From positions 138 through 64,137 of the forward strand of contig NZ_KB893559.1 in assembly GCF_000374085.1 (NCBI RefSeq): a stretch of 64,000 nt of DNA, given 5' to 3'. The notes beneath the pieces are model-generated. The model saw only the letters and a list, made by a program, of their open reading frames with translations. It made no database searches and had not been told where the DNA came from. This document shows, piece after piece, positions 1 to 8,104 of the stretch. Source of the stretch: Spirosoma spitsbergense DSM 19989 (lineage in GTDB: Bacteria; Bacteroidota; Bacteroidia; Cytophagales; Spirosomataceae). The number at the start of each line of letters is the position of its first letter. Positions within the stretch are counted from its first letter, which is position 1. A program made the translations under genes and the position numbers.

Positions 1-64
1 GCTGAATGGCGTCTAGTTGGTCGTATTGAGCGTCAATCAGCGCATGGAGTTCTTCACGAGTCAT
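1..64 (-). CDS. Partial CDS, N-terminal 21 codons only
   Basis: An ATG at 64-62 on the minus strand opens a frame that runs off the left edge, reading MTREELHALIDAQYDQ and onward with no stop. The acidic, helical character is all that can be seen and I do not recognise the family. It lies just downstream of a truncated membrane-protein gene on the same strand, so it may belong to whatever sequence replaced the end of that gene, possibly a mobile element. That last point is inference only. Confidence 0.4.
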   Translation of the reverse strand, partial: MTREELHALIDAQYDQLDAIQ

Positions 65-103
65 AGTAGTGCACAGAAAAGGGGTACAGATTATACAATG
101 TAA

Positions 104-493
104 CTATTTGCGGGTACTTTTGAAATGCACCCTATTTTCTTTCTTATACCAAAAGAAAAATAGAAGCCCCATCGCGATAGTAAAAACTACGTCTAAAGTC
201 AGTAAAGAAACATTTAATTTTTCAACTAAGAGATCAGTTAACAAAGTCCCTTCAATGCTCATCATCACAATTAATGACCAATAGGAAGGGGGAAAATACT
301 TTTTTTGTCTAAAATTCCAAACAGTAACTAAAATGGTAATTACACCCATTAAAATTGCCGTATTTGTTAAACCAAATTTCAAGTTTATCGAAACATAGTC
401 AGCCGCTGTTTCACCCACTGTCGTTGAAAATATTTTGATAATCCAAAACAATACACCTAAACTGGCTACTCTATTTATTAATTGCTTTTCCAT
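104..493 (-). pseudogene. Truncated COG4705-type membrane protein
   Basis: The 129-residue product has about four membrane helices and carries the sequence FWIIKIFSTTVGETAADYV near residues 16-34. This is characteristic of the COG4705 predicted membrane-anchored proteins, which are usually about 250 residues with two similar halves. Only the first half is present. The frame ends right after HFKSTRK, where family members continue with TRR(K)E and the second helical half. The sequence after the stop does not resume the protein in any frame I checked by eye. I infer a 3' truncation by deletion or insertion at about position 104. The family's function is unknown. Confidence 0.6.
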
Positions 494-806
494 AATATAA
501 TCTCATTTAATTATTAAGTTTTCTTTGTTGCAGGTTGGCTAGTACGGCTCGTGTCGAATTACTCCGGCGCACCGGGTTTGACAGGAGCTAACGGTAACGC
601 CCCCTTCGTTTGACGTGTCAAACGAAGGGGGCGTTTAACAAAAGTAATGACAGTTCTCTGGCAGAAATTTGAACTTCACTAATCGCTATGATTAAACGAA
701 GCCATCTTGACATTGACCACAACCATCACTGGGATTAGACCAATCATCGAGCGAACTTTCAGCGTCGTCAGGATACTGTCTCCCAATGCTGTCTGCGCTA
801 GCCGGG
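494..806. other. Gene-free stretch with one strong hairpin
   Basis: No convincing gene is present. A short plus-strand open frame begins after a stop at 515-517 and reads to a TGA at 611-613, ending GLTGANGNAPFV. It could be the worn 3' tail of a lost gene, and its stop codon lies inside the hairpin at 596-635. Nothing recognisable was seen in 640-806. Confidence 0.4.
596..635. repeat. Perfect 19-bp inverted repeat (hairpin)
   Basis: The arms are AACGCCCCCTTCGTTTGAC (596-614) and its exact reverse complement (617-635), separated by only GT. An RNA or single-strand hairpin of this length would be very stable. There is no T-run on either side, so it is not a standard intrinsic terminator, although it could serve as a bidirectional one. 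It lies between gene remnants. Confidence 0.75.
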
Positions 807-1096
807 TCAAAATTTCTCTTTAACCACTTTCACCTCTTTTTTAGCCTGGTCTTTCAGTAGTTTACCTTCGCCTTTCACCATTGCCTTCCGGTCTGCTTTA
901 AGGGCGGATTTGTCACCGGTCATTTTATCGGCTTTGCGGGCTGCCTTGTTCATTTTCATATTGGCCTTATCGGCAGTCACCTGCGTTTTGGCTTCAGCAA
1001 CGGCCGCTTTCTACTTCATCCATCCTGCGCCTGCGCATTGGACGTGATGGTCATAAACGCCAGGGCAATGCCGACCATAATTAGTGTCTTTTTCAT
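807..1096 (-). pseudogene. Frameshifted small secreted Lys/Ala-rich protein
   Basis: An ATG at 1096 opens a clear signal peptide (MKKTLIMVGIALAF, then a Ser-Asn-Ala-Gln-Ala cleavage region), but the frame stops after QAQDG. In another frame the sequence continues as an uninterrupted Lys/Ala/Asp-rich helix, KAAVAEAKTQVTADKANMK through KSALKADRKAMVKGEGKLL, ending KEKF and a TGA at 807-809. A TAG also lies just before the downstream frame. One frameshift plus a nonsense codon near 1010-1020 therefore split the gene. The intact form would be a periplasmic protein of about 95 residues made of repeated KADK-like units. Its function is unknown. Confidence 0.6.
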
Positions 1097-1199
1097 CGTC
1101 GTTGGGTCTCTTTTTGTGAGTGAATTTGCGCCCTGATGTAAAAACACGGGGCAGTTGCTTTTGTTGGTAAGTGATTGATTAAAAATAGATTAAACCAAG

Positions 1200-1412
1200 T
1201 TAGTTAGCCGCCAGATACGCTTCGGCTTCGTCGCGCAGCAGGGAGTACTCGGCCATCTCGATGACTTTTTTGTAGTACGTCTGGGCCGCTTCTTTCTGGT
1301 CCCGCTGCCCGGCTACCTGCGCCAGCACCTGGTTGGCGTAGGCCAGCATCAGTTCGTCTTTCGTGTTGGTTCTCAGTAGGGCCGAAGCCCCCGCCTGAGC
1401 TGGTGCCAGCTG
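1200..1412 (-). pseudogene. 3' tail of a TPR-like protein, 5' end lost
   Basis: Read from about 1412 leftward, the frame gives DELMLAYANQVLAQVAGQRD, then QKEAAQTYYKKVIEMAEYSL and RDEAEAYLAAN before a TAA at 1202-1200. The paired-helix pattern, with alternating Ala, Leu and Tyr and a YYKKVIEMAE motif, looks like the last tetratricopeptide unit of a larger protein. No start codon or upstream domain remains, because to its right the DNA becomes the tail of a plus-strand gene. Both genes therefore lost their 5' parts at the same junction near 1412. This is probably a dead remnant. Confidence 0.5.
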
Positions 1413-2099
1413 GCCCGTCAGCTCTACATTGACAACCCGGCCATCACCCTCCAGGCTACCGATCCGGGCAATCTGTCGGCCAGCACGGGCTTTGTGCTGA
1501 CGGTCAGTGCGGCCAGTTCGCAGACGGTGAGTCCCCCGCCCTCAACGAGCTTTGCCATCACGGGGGTGCAGACGCTCAGTTGCGTGGTGGTCAGCAATGG
1601 CCAGCGCCGGGTAAGCTTTACCCCCCGGTACGCGGGCCTGACGGGCCAGCCGGTGAGCTTCTCGGTGGTCAATGAGCTAGCACCCACTACTCAGCCGGGT
1701 CCGTATAGTCTGAACCTGTACACCGACAATCCACTCATCACCCTGAAAGCCAGTCAGCAGGGCACGGTCGGTGAAGCCAGTTTCAGCTACGCCTGGCTAC
1801 AGGCCTGCGGGAGTGCCGGTACCCGGCAGGCGGCCCCTGAGGCAACACCCCTGCGGGTGGTGGTGCTGGGCAACCCTGTCAGCCAGGCTCAGGTGTGGGT
1901 GGAAGTGCAGGGGGTGCCCGGGCAGACGGTGCAGCTGCGGGTCAGTGATGGGCAGGGCTACCCGGTGAGCACCCAGAGCCATCGGGTAGCGACGGGTGCC
2001 GACCGGTTCTGGGTACCGATTGGCACCAGTGCGAGCCAGTATTACCTGCGGGTGAGCACCGAAAGCCAGCACCAGACGGTCAGGCTTGTGAAGCAGTAA
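1413..2099 (+). pseudogene. C-terminal remnant of a T9SS-secreted protein
   Basis: The open frame has no credible start; it opens after a TAG at 1377-1379 and the first ATG is at 1494. It encodes two copies of a beta-rich unit: QLYIDNPAITLQATDPG near the start matches SLNLYTDNPLITLKASQQG about 100 residues later. It ends with a type IX secretion sorting domain of about 80 residues (LGNPVSQAQVWVEV, then SQYYLRVSTESQHQTVRLVKQ). The intact gene would have encoded a long cell-surface or secreted repeat protein exported through PorU-dependent T9SS. The N-terminus and signal peptide are gone, so the fragment should not be exported. Confidence 0.65.
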
Positions 2100-2152
2100 G
2101 GCTCGGTGAGCCCATAGTAAGCGGAAGGTCCATCCCAAAGCCAAAGCTTAGT

Positions 2153-2188
2153 CCAGCCCCTCAGCCCCAGACGGAGCGGAGGGGCTGG
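2153..2188 (+). terminator. Hairpin after the T9SS remnant
   Basis: The arms CCAGCCCCTC (2153-2162) and GAGGGGCTGG (2179-2188) form a 10-bp GC-rich stem with a 16-base loop, followed by a short T-rich stretch. It is placed about 50 bases after the stop of the secreted-protein remnant. Confidence 0.5.
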
Positions 2189-2259
2189 TTTATCACCGGG
2201 GCTGCCTTTTTTCAGAAATGACAGCCCTGGTAATGATATTCATCAGTATAGACGCCTGT

Positions 2260-2326
2260 TTAACGTGAATAGGGGATTAGATCAGGACTTATTTTGCCCC
2301 TACAGGACCGGGGCCATTCACGTTAA
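2260..2326. repeat. Spaced 11-bp inverted repeat
   Basis: TTAACGTGAAT (2260-2270) is mirrored exactly by ATTCACGTTAA (2316-2326). A nested AGGGG/CCCCT pair (2271-2275 and 2297-2301) could extend the structure. It sits between two converging transcription units, next to the 3' end of the gntP gene, so a terminator or processing structure is more likely than an operator. Confidence 0.5.
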
Positions 2327-2345
2327 TCAATAAAAAAGCGAGCAT

Positions 2346-3806
2346 TTACTTTCGGCGTAGTACCAGAAAAATCAGAGCCAGACCGACCAATGGAATCAGG
2401 GGGTCAAGCAGTGAACCGCCGGAGCCGAAGGTCAGATTAATCAGGGCGATCAGTATGCCCCCCACTGCCCAGGAAATACTGGTGGGAACGGACCAGGTCA
2501 TGATCTGCTGGTTCACCGCCACAATGCCCATCATGCGATTGACCACCCAGAAAAGACTGTCGTTGAAATAACTGAAAAACATCGATCCCATTACGGCGGA
2601 CTGAGCCGCAAACAGCATATTCATGCCCGGCACCTTTGTAAGAATAGGGGCGGTGATGGAGGCCGCCGTAATCATGGCTACCGTGCCGGAGCCCTGAATC
2701 AGCCGGATAACGGTAGCTACCAGAAATGGAATCATGAGGGGCGAAAACGGAAGCCGGGCAATTTGGGCCGCCAGTTGGGTGCCCGTGCCCGTTTCCCGAA
2801 CCACAAAGCCCAGCGCCCCGCCCGCCCCCGTTACCATCAGAATAATGCCTGCCGATTGGAGTCCTTCTTCCAGTCGCGCCGAGGTCTGATGCCGGTCGAG
2901 GTAAGGAACAAGGGTGTAAACGGCCAGTAAGGTGCTGATGCAAAGAGCAATGATAGGGGTTCCAACAAATAGAATCACCTGCAATAATCCGTACCATATT
3001 GATCCATCAGCACTTGCTGCCAGCGGGAATAAGGTAAGCAGGGCTTTGGTGAAAATCAGCAGAATAGGTACTACGATGGGCGCCAGCGAGCGCGTTAACG
3101 TCGGCAGAGGGCGGGCGGCCTTTTCAGTGATGTAGGTGTCCTCGATTGCTTTGAGGGGTTCGTCGGTGGGCGTTTCGGCGGAAGAGCCAGGATGCTTTTT
3201 GCCGAGCCACTGGGCATAGAGTACGAACGCAATGGTGCAGGGGATCGCTAACAGCATGCCCATCACCATCATGGCACCCACATCCACGCCAAACAGGCCC
3301 GCTACCCCCAGCGGACCGGGGGTGGGCGGCACCATCGTATGCGTAACGACCAGACCCCCAGCCAGAGCAACGCCCATTGTCACCACGGGGCGGTGGCTTT
3401 TTTTGGATAGTGCTTTGGCAACGGGAAATAGAATAACAAAGGCGGAGTCGGCGAAGATAGGGATGCTGACGAAATAACCGGTCATGGCCAGCGCCCACGC
3501 TTCTTTGCGGGCACCCAGCCAGTTGATGAACGAATAGGCGATCTGCTCGGCGGCCCCCGACACTTCCAGAATCCGGCCCATCATAACTCCCAGCCCGATA
3601 ATGATACCGATGGTGCCAAGCGTAGCCCCGAACCCTTTGGTAATGGCGTCGAGGGTTGCGTTTACCGACAGGCCACCCGTTAGCCCGGCTATACAGGCCG
3701 CCGTGATCATGGCAATCAGCGGGTGCACTCTGGTGCGTAAAACCAGGAGAATAAGCACAAAAACGGCAACGGCAAGCCCAAGGATAGGAACAGACAGGTG
3801 GGGCAT
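2346..3806 (-). CDS. GntP-family sugar-acid:H+ symporter
   Basis: This 486-residue protein has about twelve hydrophobic segments and the GntP layout. It begins with a helix pair (LAVAVFVLILLVLRTRVHPL) and contains GGLVVTHTMVPPTPGPLGVA, the Pro/Gly-rich signature of gluconate permeases. It should import a sugar acid with protons across the inner membrane. The gene starts at 3806 with an ATG that overlaps the TGA of the upstream dehydrogenase by one base, so the two are probably translationally coupled. Because its partner resembles D-erythronate dehydrogenase and a four-carbon acid kinase is divergent, the likely substrate is erythronate or threonate rather than gluconate. The substrate is inferred from context only. 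Confidence 0.85.
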   Translation of the reverse strand: MPHLSVPILGLAVAVFVLILLVLRTRVHPLIAMITAACIAGLTGGLSVNATLDAITKGFGATLGTIGIIIGLGVMMGRILEVSGAAEQIAYSFINWLGARKEAWALAMTGYFVSIPIFADSAFVILFPVAKALSKKSHRPVVTMGVALAGGLVVTHTMVPPTPGPLGVAGLFGVDVGAMMVMGMLLAIPCTIAFVLYAQWLGKKHPGSSAETPTDEPLKAIEDTYITEKAARPLPTLTRSLAPIVVPILLIFTKALLTLFPLAASADGSIWYGLLQVILFVGTPIIALCISTLLAVYTLVPYLDRHQTSARLEEGLQSAGIILMVTGAGGALGFVVRETGTGTQLAAQIARLPFSPLMIPFLVATVIRLIQGSGTVAMITAASITAPILTKVPGMNMLFAAQSAVMGSMFFSYFNDSLFWVVNRMMGIVAVNQQIMTWSVPTSISWAVGGILIALINLTFGSGGSLLDPLIPLVGLALIFLVLRRK

Positions 3807-4759
3807 CAGGCAGTTTTGTGGTTATCGGCAATGAATTGGGTAATGAACTGATCGAACTGACCATCGATCCCGAAACCAAACTGCAACGCCCGGCTATTGT
3901 CAATAACGCCCGGCCAGCTGCTGACAATGGCATCAATCGCCGGGTCGGGGTTGAACCGAACACGGTCCCGCGCTTCTTTTCCGGCAATCCGTTCGAGGGA
4001 GTCCAGCATCTGCTGCACCGTGACGCTAACACCCGGCAGGTTTATGGTGCGCCAGCCGCCGAAGTCGGAGCCGGGTAGTGTAGCTGCTTTAAGAATATTC
4101 CGGATAATGGTATCCGGGCTCGACAGCCACAGTGCCAGGTCTGGCGACACGGGGCAAATGGCTGGCTCACCCCGGAGCGGCTCCCGGATAATGCTGCTCA
4201 CGAAGGAGGAAGCCGCCTGATTCGGTCGACCGGGTCGAACGCAGACGGTGGGCAGGCGCAGCACCCGTCCATCAACGAAGTTTTTACGGCTGTAGTCATT
4301 GACCAGCAGTTCGCCCATGGCTTTCTGGGTGCCATACGACGAGCGGGGTGTAACGGCGGTAGTATCATCGACCACGGCGGGCAGCGTACCACCGTAGACG
4401 GCCAGGGAACTGGCAAACACGAACCGAATGCCCGGGTGCTGGTGGCGGCAGGCTTCCAGCAGTTGCCGGGTAACGTCCAGATTCACCGCCCAGCCCAGAT
4501 CAAACTCTTTCTCGGCCTGGCTGCTCACGATGGCGGCCAGATGGAAAATAAGTCCGGTCCGGGCCGTAATGAGCTGTTGAGCCGTCCCCGCTGTCGAGAG
4601 GTCTGCTTCTTGGCAGGTCACCCGCTCATCCTGACCCGGACGGGACGGCATTACCTGGTCTACCAGCAGGAGTTCATCAAACGCTATCGAACTGTTCAGC
4701 AGGGCTTTGGCCAGTCGCTGGCCCAGAAAACCCGCTCCCCCCGTAATGATTACTTGCAT
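3806..4759 (-). CDS. NAD-dependent epimerase/dehydratase, D-erythronate dehydrogenase (DenD)-like
   Basis: This is a short-chain extended-type dehydrogenase. The Rossmann motif ITGGAGFLGQRLA is at the N-terminus and the catalytic Tyr-Lys lies in SSYGTQKAMGELL, followed by DGRVLRLPTVCVRPGRPNQA. The RPGRPN segment and C-terminal half match the DenD-type group that oxidises D-erythronate to 2-oxo-erythronate in the DUF1537-kinase pathways. I prefer the ATG at 4759 (MQVIITGG), since the Rossmann strand usually begins at residue 2-4; an ATG at 4777 would add six residues. It is coupled to the permease gene by a one-base stop/start overlap. The specific substrate is inferred. Confidence 0.75.
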   Translation of the reverse strand: MQVIITGGAGFLGQRLAKALLNSSIAFDELLLVDQVMPSRPGQDERVTCQEADLSTAGTAQQLITARTGLIFHLAAIVSSQAEKEFDLGWAVNLDVTRQLLEACRHQHPGIRFVFASSLAVYGGTLPAVVDDTTAVTPRSSYGTQKAMGELLVNDYSRKNFVDGRVLRLPTVCVRPGRPNQAASSFVSSIIREPLRGEPAICPVSPDLALWLSSPDTIIRNILKAATLPGSDFGGWRTINLPGVSVTVQQMLDSLERIAGKEARDRVRFNPDPAIDAIVSSWPGVIDNSRALQFGFGIDGQFDQFITQFIADNHKTA

Positions 4760-4916
4760 AGTCGTAAATCCCGCCATAAGTAGGCAGGTCTGTATCGGTT
4801 CTCTTACCTCAAATGGCCCTGTGACGTCCTGATTGAAAGAAACAGGATCGGGACTCCAGAACCAATAGACTCGAATAGCGCTTATTTACTCATTCCCGAC
4901 GATAGTTTACACGCCC

Positions 4917-6320
4917 ATGTACGTGAACGTTACCCAGAAAATGGGTCAGTTACCCTCCGACTACGCAGAAGACCTGCTGGCTTCCATTCGCCAGGAATTT
5001 ATTCGCAGTAACAAAACCATTGTAGTTCTTGATGATGACCCAACCGGAACCCAGACCTGCCAGGACGTAACCGTGCTGACCAACTGGCGGGTGGCGCTTA
5101 TTACCGACGAACTGAAAAAGAAACCGGCTATCCTGTTCATCCTGACCAACTCGCGCAGCCTGCCGGAGCCGGAAGCGGTGGCCCTGACGCGGGAAGTTGG
5201 CCGTAACCTGAACGAAGCGGCCATTGCCAGCGGCCGGGAGCTTGTCGTGATCAGCCGCAGCGATTCTACCCTGCGGGGGCATTTTCCGGCGGAGGTGGAC
5301 GCCATTGCCCAAACACTGAACCGGCCAGATGCCGTTGTGGTGCTGGTGCCCGCCTTTCTTGAAGGGGCGCGCTATACGATCGGCGATGTGCATTATCTGG
5401 TTGAGAACGAGGTGCTGGTGCCGGTGTCGGAAACGCCCTTTGCCCGCGACGTGGTGTTTGGCTACCGGCATGCGAATCTGAAGCAGTGGGTCGAGGAAAA
5501 AACGGGCGGGCGGGTTCGGGCCAGCGATGTGCAGTCAATTTCACTGGAAACCATTCGAATTGGTGGCCCGAAGGCGGTCAGCGAAACGTTGATGGCCTGT
5601 TCTCCGGGTTCGGTCTGCGTGGTCAATGCGGCCAGTTACCGCGATCTGGAGGTCGTGGTTATGGGGCTTATGCAGGCAGAAAAGGCGGGGAAATTATTTC
5701 TGTATCGTAGTTCAGCCACGCTGGTACCCATCCGCGCCGGGATGCTTTCCGGTCAGCTTTTTATCCCCCCGACAGAAAATACCGGGCCGGTAACGGGTTA
5801 CCTCGTTGTGGTGGGCTCCCACGTACCCAAAACTACGGGTCAGCTCAACTGGCTGCTGACTACGGGAACCGGGAAAAGTATAGAGGTGAACGTTGGCGAA
5901 CTGCTGAACACCAACGACCGGGCTGGACAGGCCGCTACCATCAGCCAGCAGGTAGATACCTGGCTGGCTGATGGCGAAAACGTGGTGATTCACACCAGCC
6001 GCAAACAGGAAGTGGGTGCCGATGCGGCCGGTAGCCTGACGATCAACGCGCAGGTATCTGACTTCCTCGTCAGCATCTTAAGCGGGCTAACCATCCGGCC
6101 CAAATTCATCGTCGCCAAAGGCGGCATCACATCCAGTGACCTGGCCACCGGGGGCCTTTCGGCCGAAAAAGCGGAGGTACTAGGGGCCGTCATTCCCGGC
6201 GTACCAGTCTGGCAGATGGATGCCAACAGTAAGTTTCCGGGCATCTGCTACGTGGTGTTTCCGGGCAACGTTGGCGACGAAACGGCACTGGCCGAGGTGT
6301 GCCGGACAATGAATCAGTAA
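4917..6320 (+). CDS. Four-carbon acid sugar kinase (DUF1537 family)
   Basis: The 467-residue protein has the two-domain structure of the DUF1537 kinases. The N-terminal substrate-binding domain carries VVLDDDPTGTQTCQDV near residues 36-51 and RSDSTLRGHFPAE near 114-126. The C-terminal nucleotide-binding domain ends with FIVAKGGITSSDLATGGL. These kinases phosphorylate threonate, erythronate or their 2-oxo forms at O4. It is transcribed divergently from the dehydrogenase-permease pair across about 157 bp, which should hold both promoters. The OtnI isomerase and OtnC aldolase that would complete the erythronate route are not in the window, so the end of the pathway lies elsewhere or differs. Confidence 0.85.
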   Translation: MYVNVTQKMGQLPSDYAEDLLASIRQEFIRSNKTIVVLDDDPTGTQTCQDVTVLTNWRVALITDELKKKPAILFILTNSRSLPEPEAVALTREVGRNLNEAAIASGRELVVISRSDSTLRGHFPAEVDAIAQTLNRPDAVVVLVPAFLEGARYTIGDVHYLVENEVLVPVSETPFARDVVFGYRHANLKQWVEEKTGGRVRASDVQSISLETIRIGGPKAVSETLMACSPGSVCVVNAASYRDLEVVVMGLMQAEKAGKLFLYRSSATLVPIRAGMLSGQLFIPPTENTGPVTGYLVVVGSHVPKTTGQLNWLLTTGTGKSIEVNVGELLNTNDRAGQAATISQQVDTWLADGENVVIHTSRKQEVGADAAGSLTINAQVSDFLVSILSGLTIRPKFIVAKGGITSSDLATGGLSAEKAEVLGAVIPGVPVWQMDANSKFPGICYVVFPGNVGDETALAEVCRTMNQ

Positions 6321-6596
6321 AACCCTGGCACCGGGCTGCTGGGTGGCTCCGGGGCGCTATTATGCTGCACTCTTACGGATCAAGCGTTATCAGGCGGGTT
6401 TCTCACCGGCAATAACCCAGCAGGCCGTGGCTACCGTTCTGGCCAATGCCCGATACGGGTTACACCTGCGCCGACTGCGGTAAAGTAACTACCTGCGCTA
6501 CCAGTAGCACCCACTTGCCGGCCGGCACGCGATCAGCGTGCCGCGTGCCGGCTTTACCTTATGGGTTGAAACCGATTCAGGATCAATGCGCTGGAA

Positions 6597-6779
6597 TTGT
6601 TAGGATTACCCGTCATGTACACGCAGCCGATGCGGTCCGTGAGCCGTATGGGCTTTGATGCGGGGCCGGCATTTCTCGATCTGACGTACCACTGTGGTTT
6701 CAGTAATGCAGTTAGCGGAACGGGCTTTGACGGGTCGCAGCGCCGGATCGCGAGCGCCAGCGTTGGCGTCAAATTCTAG
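6597..6779 (+). pseudogene. 3' fragment of an outer-membrane beta-barrel gene
   Basis: The last 40 codons before the TAG read FDAGPAFLDLTYHCGFSN, then GFDGSQRRIASASVGVKF. This is the usual final hairpin of a PorT-like or OprF-like Bacteroidota barrel, ending in Phe. Nothing upstream in the same frame gives a signal peptide or earlier strands; stops occur in every frame between 6321 and 6597. That upstream stretch also contains a 10-bp inverted repeat (6521-6530 with 6543-6552). The gene appears to be a decayed relative of the intact barrel gene that follows. Confidence 0.55.
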
Positions 6780-6865
6780 TAGTGCATTTTTGCCATATGG
6801 ATCATATTATAACCGAAAATCAGAATGGTTAAAAACATTGTTGGCCATTACCCTGTTAAGGGGGG

Positions 6866-6881
6866 TGTAATCTCGATTACA
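6866..6881. promoter_or_regulatory. Palindrome upstream of the barrel gene
   Basis: TGTAATC and GATTACA flank a TC centre, giving a 16-bp inverted repeat 36 bases before the ATG at 6917. The size and location suit an operator for a dimeric regulator. No regulator gene is adjacent, so the role is a guess. Confidence 0.35.
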
Positions 6882-6916
6882 ACTTTTTTTTGTGCAACTC
6901 AACGAAAAAACAAAAA

Positions 6917-7774
6917 ATGATCAAAACTCAGGTTTCACTACTGGCAGTCTATCTGCTGGGTGCTGGTCTGGCAACTGCCCAGACTACCACCAATTCATCG
7001 TCAACTACCACGACGAGCACTGCGTACGGCACAACGCCAACCACCACTACCGACAGTTCAACTGCATCGGGTATGTCTAACAGCAATGCTACGATGGGTA
7101 CCGGCAAAACAAACAGCATGGGCACCACAACCAACAGCATGGCTTCGCCATCATATGGCACGACGACGACCACCACAACGACGACGAGCAACAACACCCC
7201 CTCTACCACTGGTGATGTTAGCACGGGCAAAGCCAATGACCGGGCCTGGGGTAAAGACGGAAAATTCGGTGTTTATGCCGGGGTGAACTTCTCGCGCTTC
7301 GTCAACGAACCCATTCCTGATGGTGCGTTCCGGGCGGGTTATCAGGTTGGTATTTACGGCCGGTCAGCGGGTACCATCTTTGGCCAACTGGGTGTGGAGT
7401 ATCGTACTTCCACCTCGAATTTAGTACGAAACGGCACTGGCCAAAGCACACAGCCGGCAGGTGAAATACGGGGCCAGATAGATCAGCAATTTGTGGCCAT
7501 TCCTGCCTTCGTCGGTGTGCGTATCGGTAGCGCCCTTGGTCTTCGCTTACAGGCAGGTGCCGAGTTGTCAGCGTTAATACGCCACCCAAACAACAAGTTT
7601 GGCATTAATAACGATGATATCCGCCGAACTATCCTGGGTGGCTTACTTGGTGCGGGTGTCAACCTCGGGCCACTAACGCTCGATGCGGTATACAACTACG
7701 GTTTACAGAACGTATTCGAAGGCGCGGATACCAAGCGTCGCCTTATCGCGGTGAACCTGGGCTTCCGTTTCTAA
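6917..7774 (+). CDS. Outer-membrane beta-barrel protein with Thr/Ser-rich linker
   Basis: I start at the ATG at 6917, which gives a clean signal peptide (MIKTQVSLLAVYLLGAGLATAQ spans residues 1-22). An upstream in-frame TTG at 6890 would only add polar residues. Residues 23-100 are low-complexity Thr/Ser/Asn with runs of seven to nine Thr. From about residue 108 the alternating pattern of a small barrel begins (KFGVYAGVNFSRFV, then RAGYQVGIYGRS), and it ends RRLIAVNLGFRF with a terminal Phe. The fold resembles PorT-family barrels. The flexible linker would sit in the periplasm or at the surface. Function is unknown. It stands alone, with a palindrome upstream and a strong terminator downstream. 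Confidence 0.75.
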   Translation: MIKTQVSLLAVYLLGAGLATAQTTTNSSSTTTTSTAYGTTPTTTTDSSTASGMSNSNATMGTGKTNSMGTTTNSMASPSYGTTTTTTTTTSNNTPSTTGDVSTGKANDRAWGKDGKFGVYAGVNFSRFVNEPIPDGAFRAGYQVGIYGRSAGTIFGQLGVEYRTSTSNLVRNGTGQSTQPAGEIRGQIDQQFVAIPAFVGVRIGSALGLRLQAGAELSALIRHPNNKFGINNDDIRRTILGGLLGAGVNLGPLTLDAVYNYGLQNVFEGADTKRRLIAVNLGFRF

Positions 7775-7788
7775 TCTGTTTTGTACAT

Positions 7789-7824
7789 AAAAGAGGCCGC
7801 CTTCCAACGAAGGCGGCCTCTTTT
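7789..7824 (+). terminator. Perfect intrinsic terminator
   Basis: AAAAGAGGCCGCCTTC (7789-7804), loop CAAC, and GAAGGCGGCCTCTTTT (7809-7824) form a perfect 16-bp stem starting 15 bases after the barrel gene's stop. Its A/T ends make it bidirectional. Confidence 0.9.
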
Positions 7825-7930
7825 GGTAAGGAGACGCGTAGAGCGGCCGCTGGTCCGGGTTTCGTTGTGCGTTCGCATGTGGCCATCGAAAAGAATGTTC
7901 GGGCGCTTTTGCCCAATCCAAGGCGGTGCT

Positions 7931-8104
7931 ATGAAGGTAAACAATGCCAGTTTAGTTACGGGCCTGATCATAGGTGATACACCGTTTCCAAGTAATTGTT
8001 CCGGGGAACTCGAGGAGATGTTTGAGCGCAATAAAGGTGGCAAGATTCCTGCTATTTGCACTGAAGAACTAAACTTGCAGTCAGAGATCGCCGGCTTATT
8101 CTGA
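7931..8104 (+). CDS. Possible small protein, 57 residues
   Basis: An ATG at 7931 opens a 57-codon frame (MKVNNASLVTGLIIGDTPF, ending SEIAGLF). I do not recognise the product. Support is weak: the frame is plausible and its TGA overlaps the ATG of a second small frame by one base, a pattern expected for coupled genes. No promoter was identified. It could equally be chance coding in a region that holds remnants. Confidence 0.25.
   Translation: MKVNNASLVTGLIIGDTPFPSNCSGELEEMFERNKGGKIPAICTEELNLQSEIAGLF

Noticed and set aside
6521-6552. GCCGGCACGC inverted repeat as a terminator of the DUF1537 kinase gene
   Set aside because: It lies 200 bp after the kinase stop, within a degraded barrel gene region, and has no T-run.
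6890-6916. TTG start for the Thr/Ser-rich barrel protein
   Set aside because: It adds nine polar residues in front of a complete signal peptide that begins at the ATG at 6917.
7055-7236. ACC/ACG-rich tract considered as a microsatellite or CRISPR-like repeat
   Set aside because: The units are irregular and in frame with the barrel gene, encoding its Thr-rich linker; there are no equal spacers.
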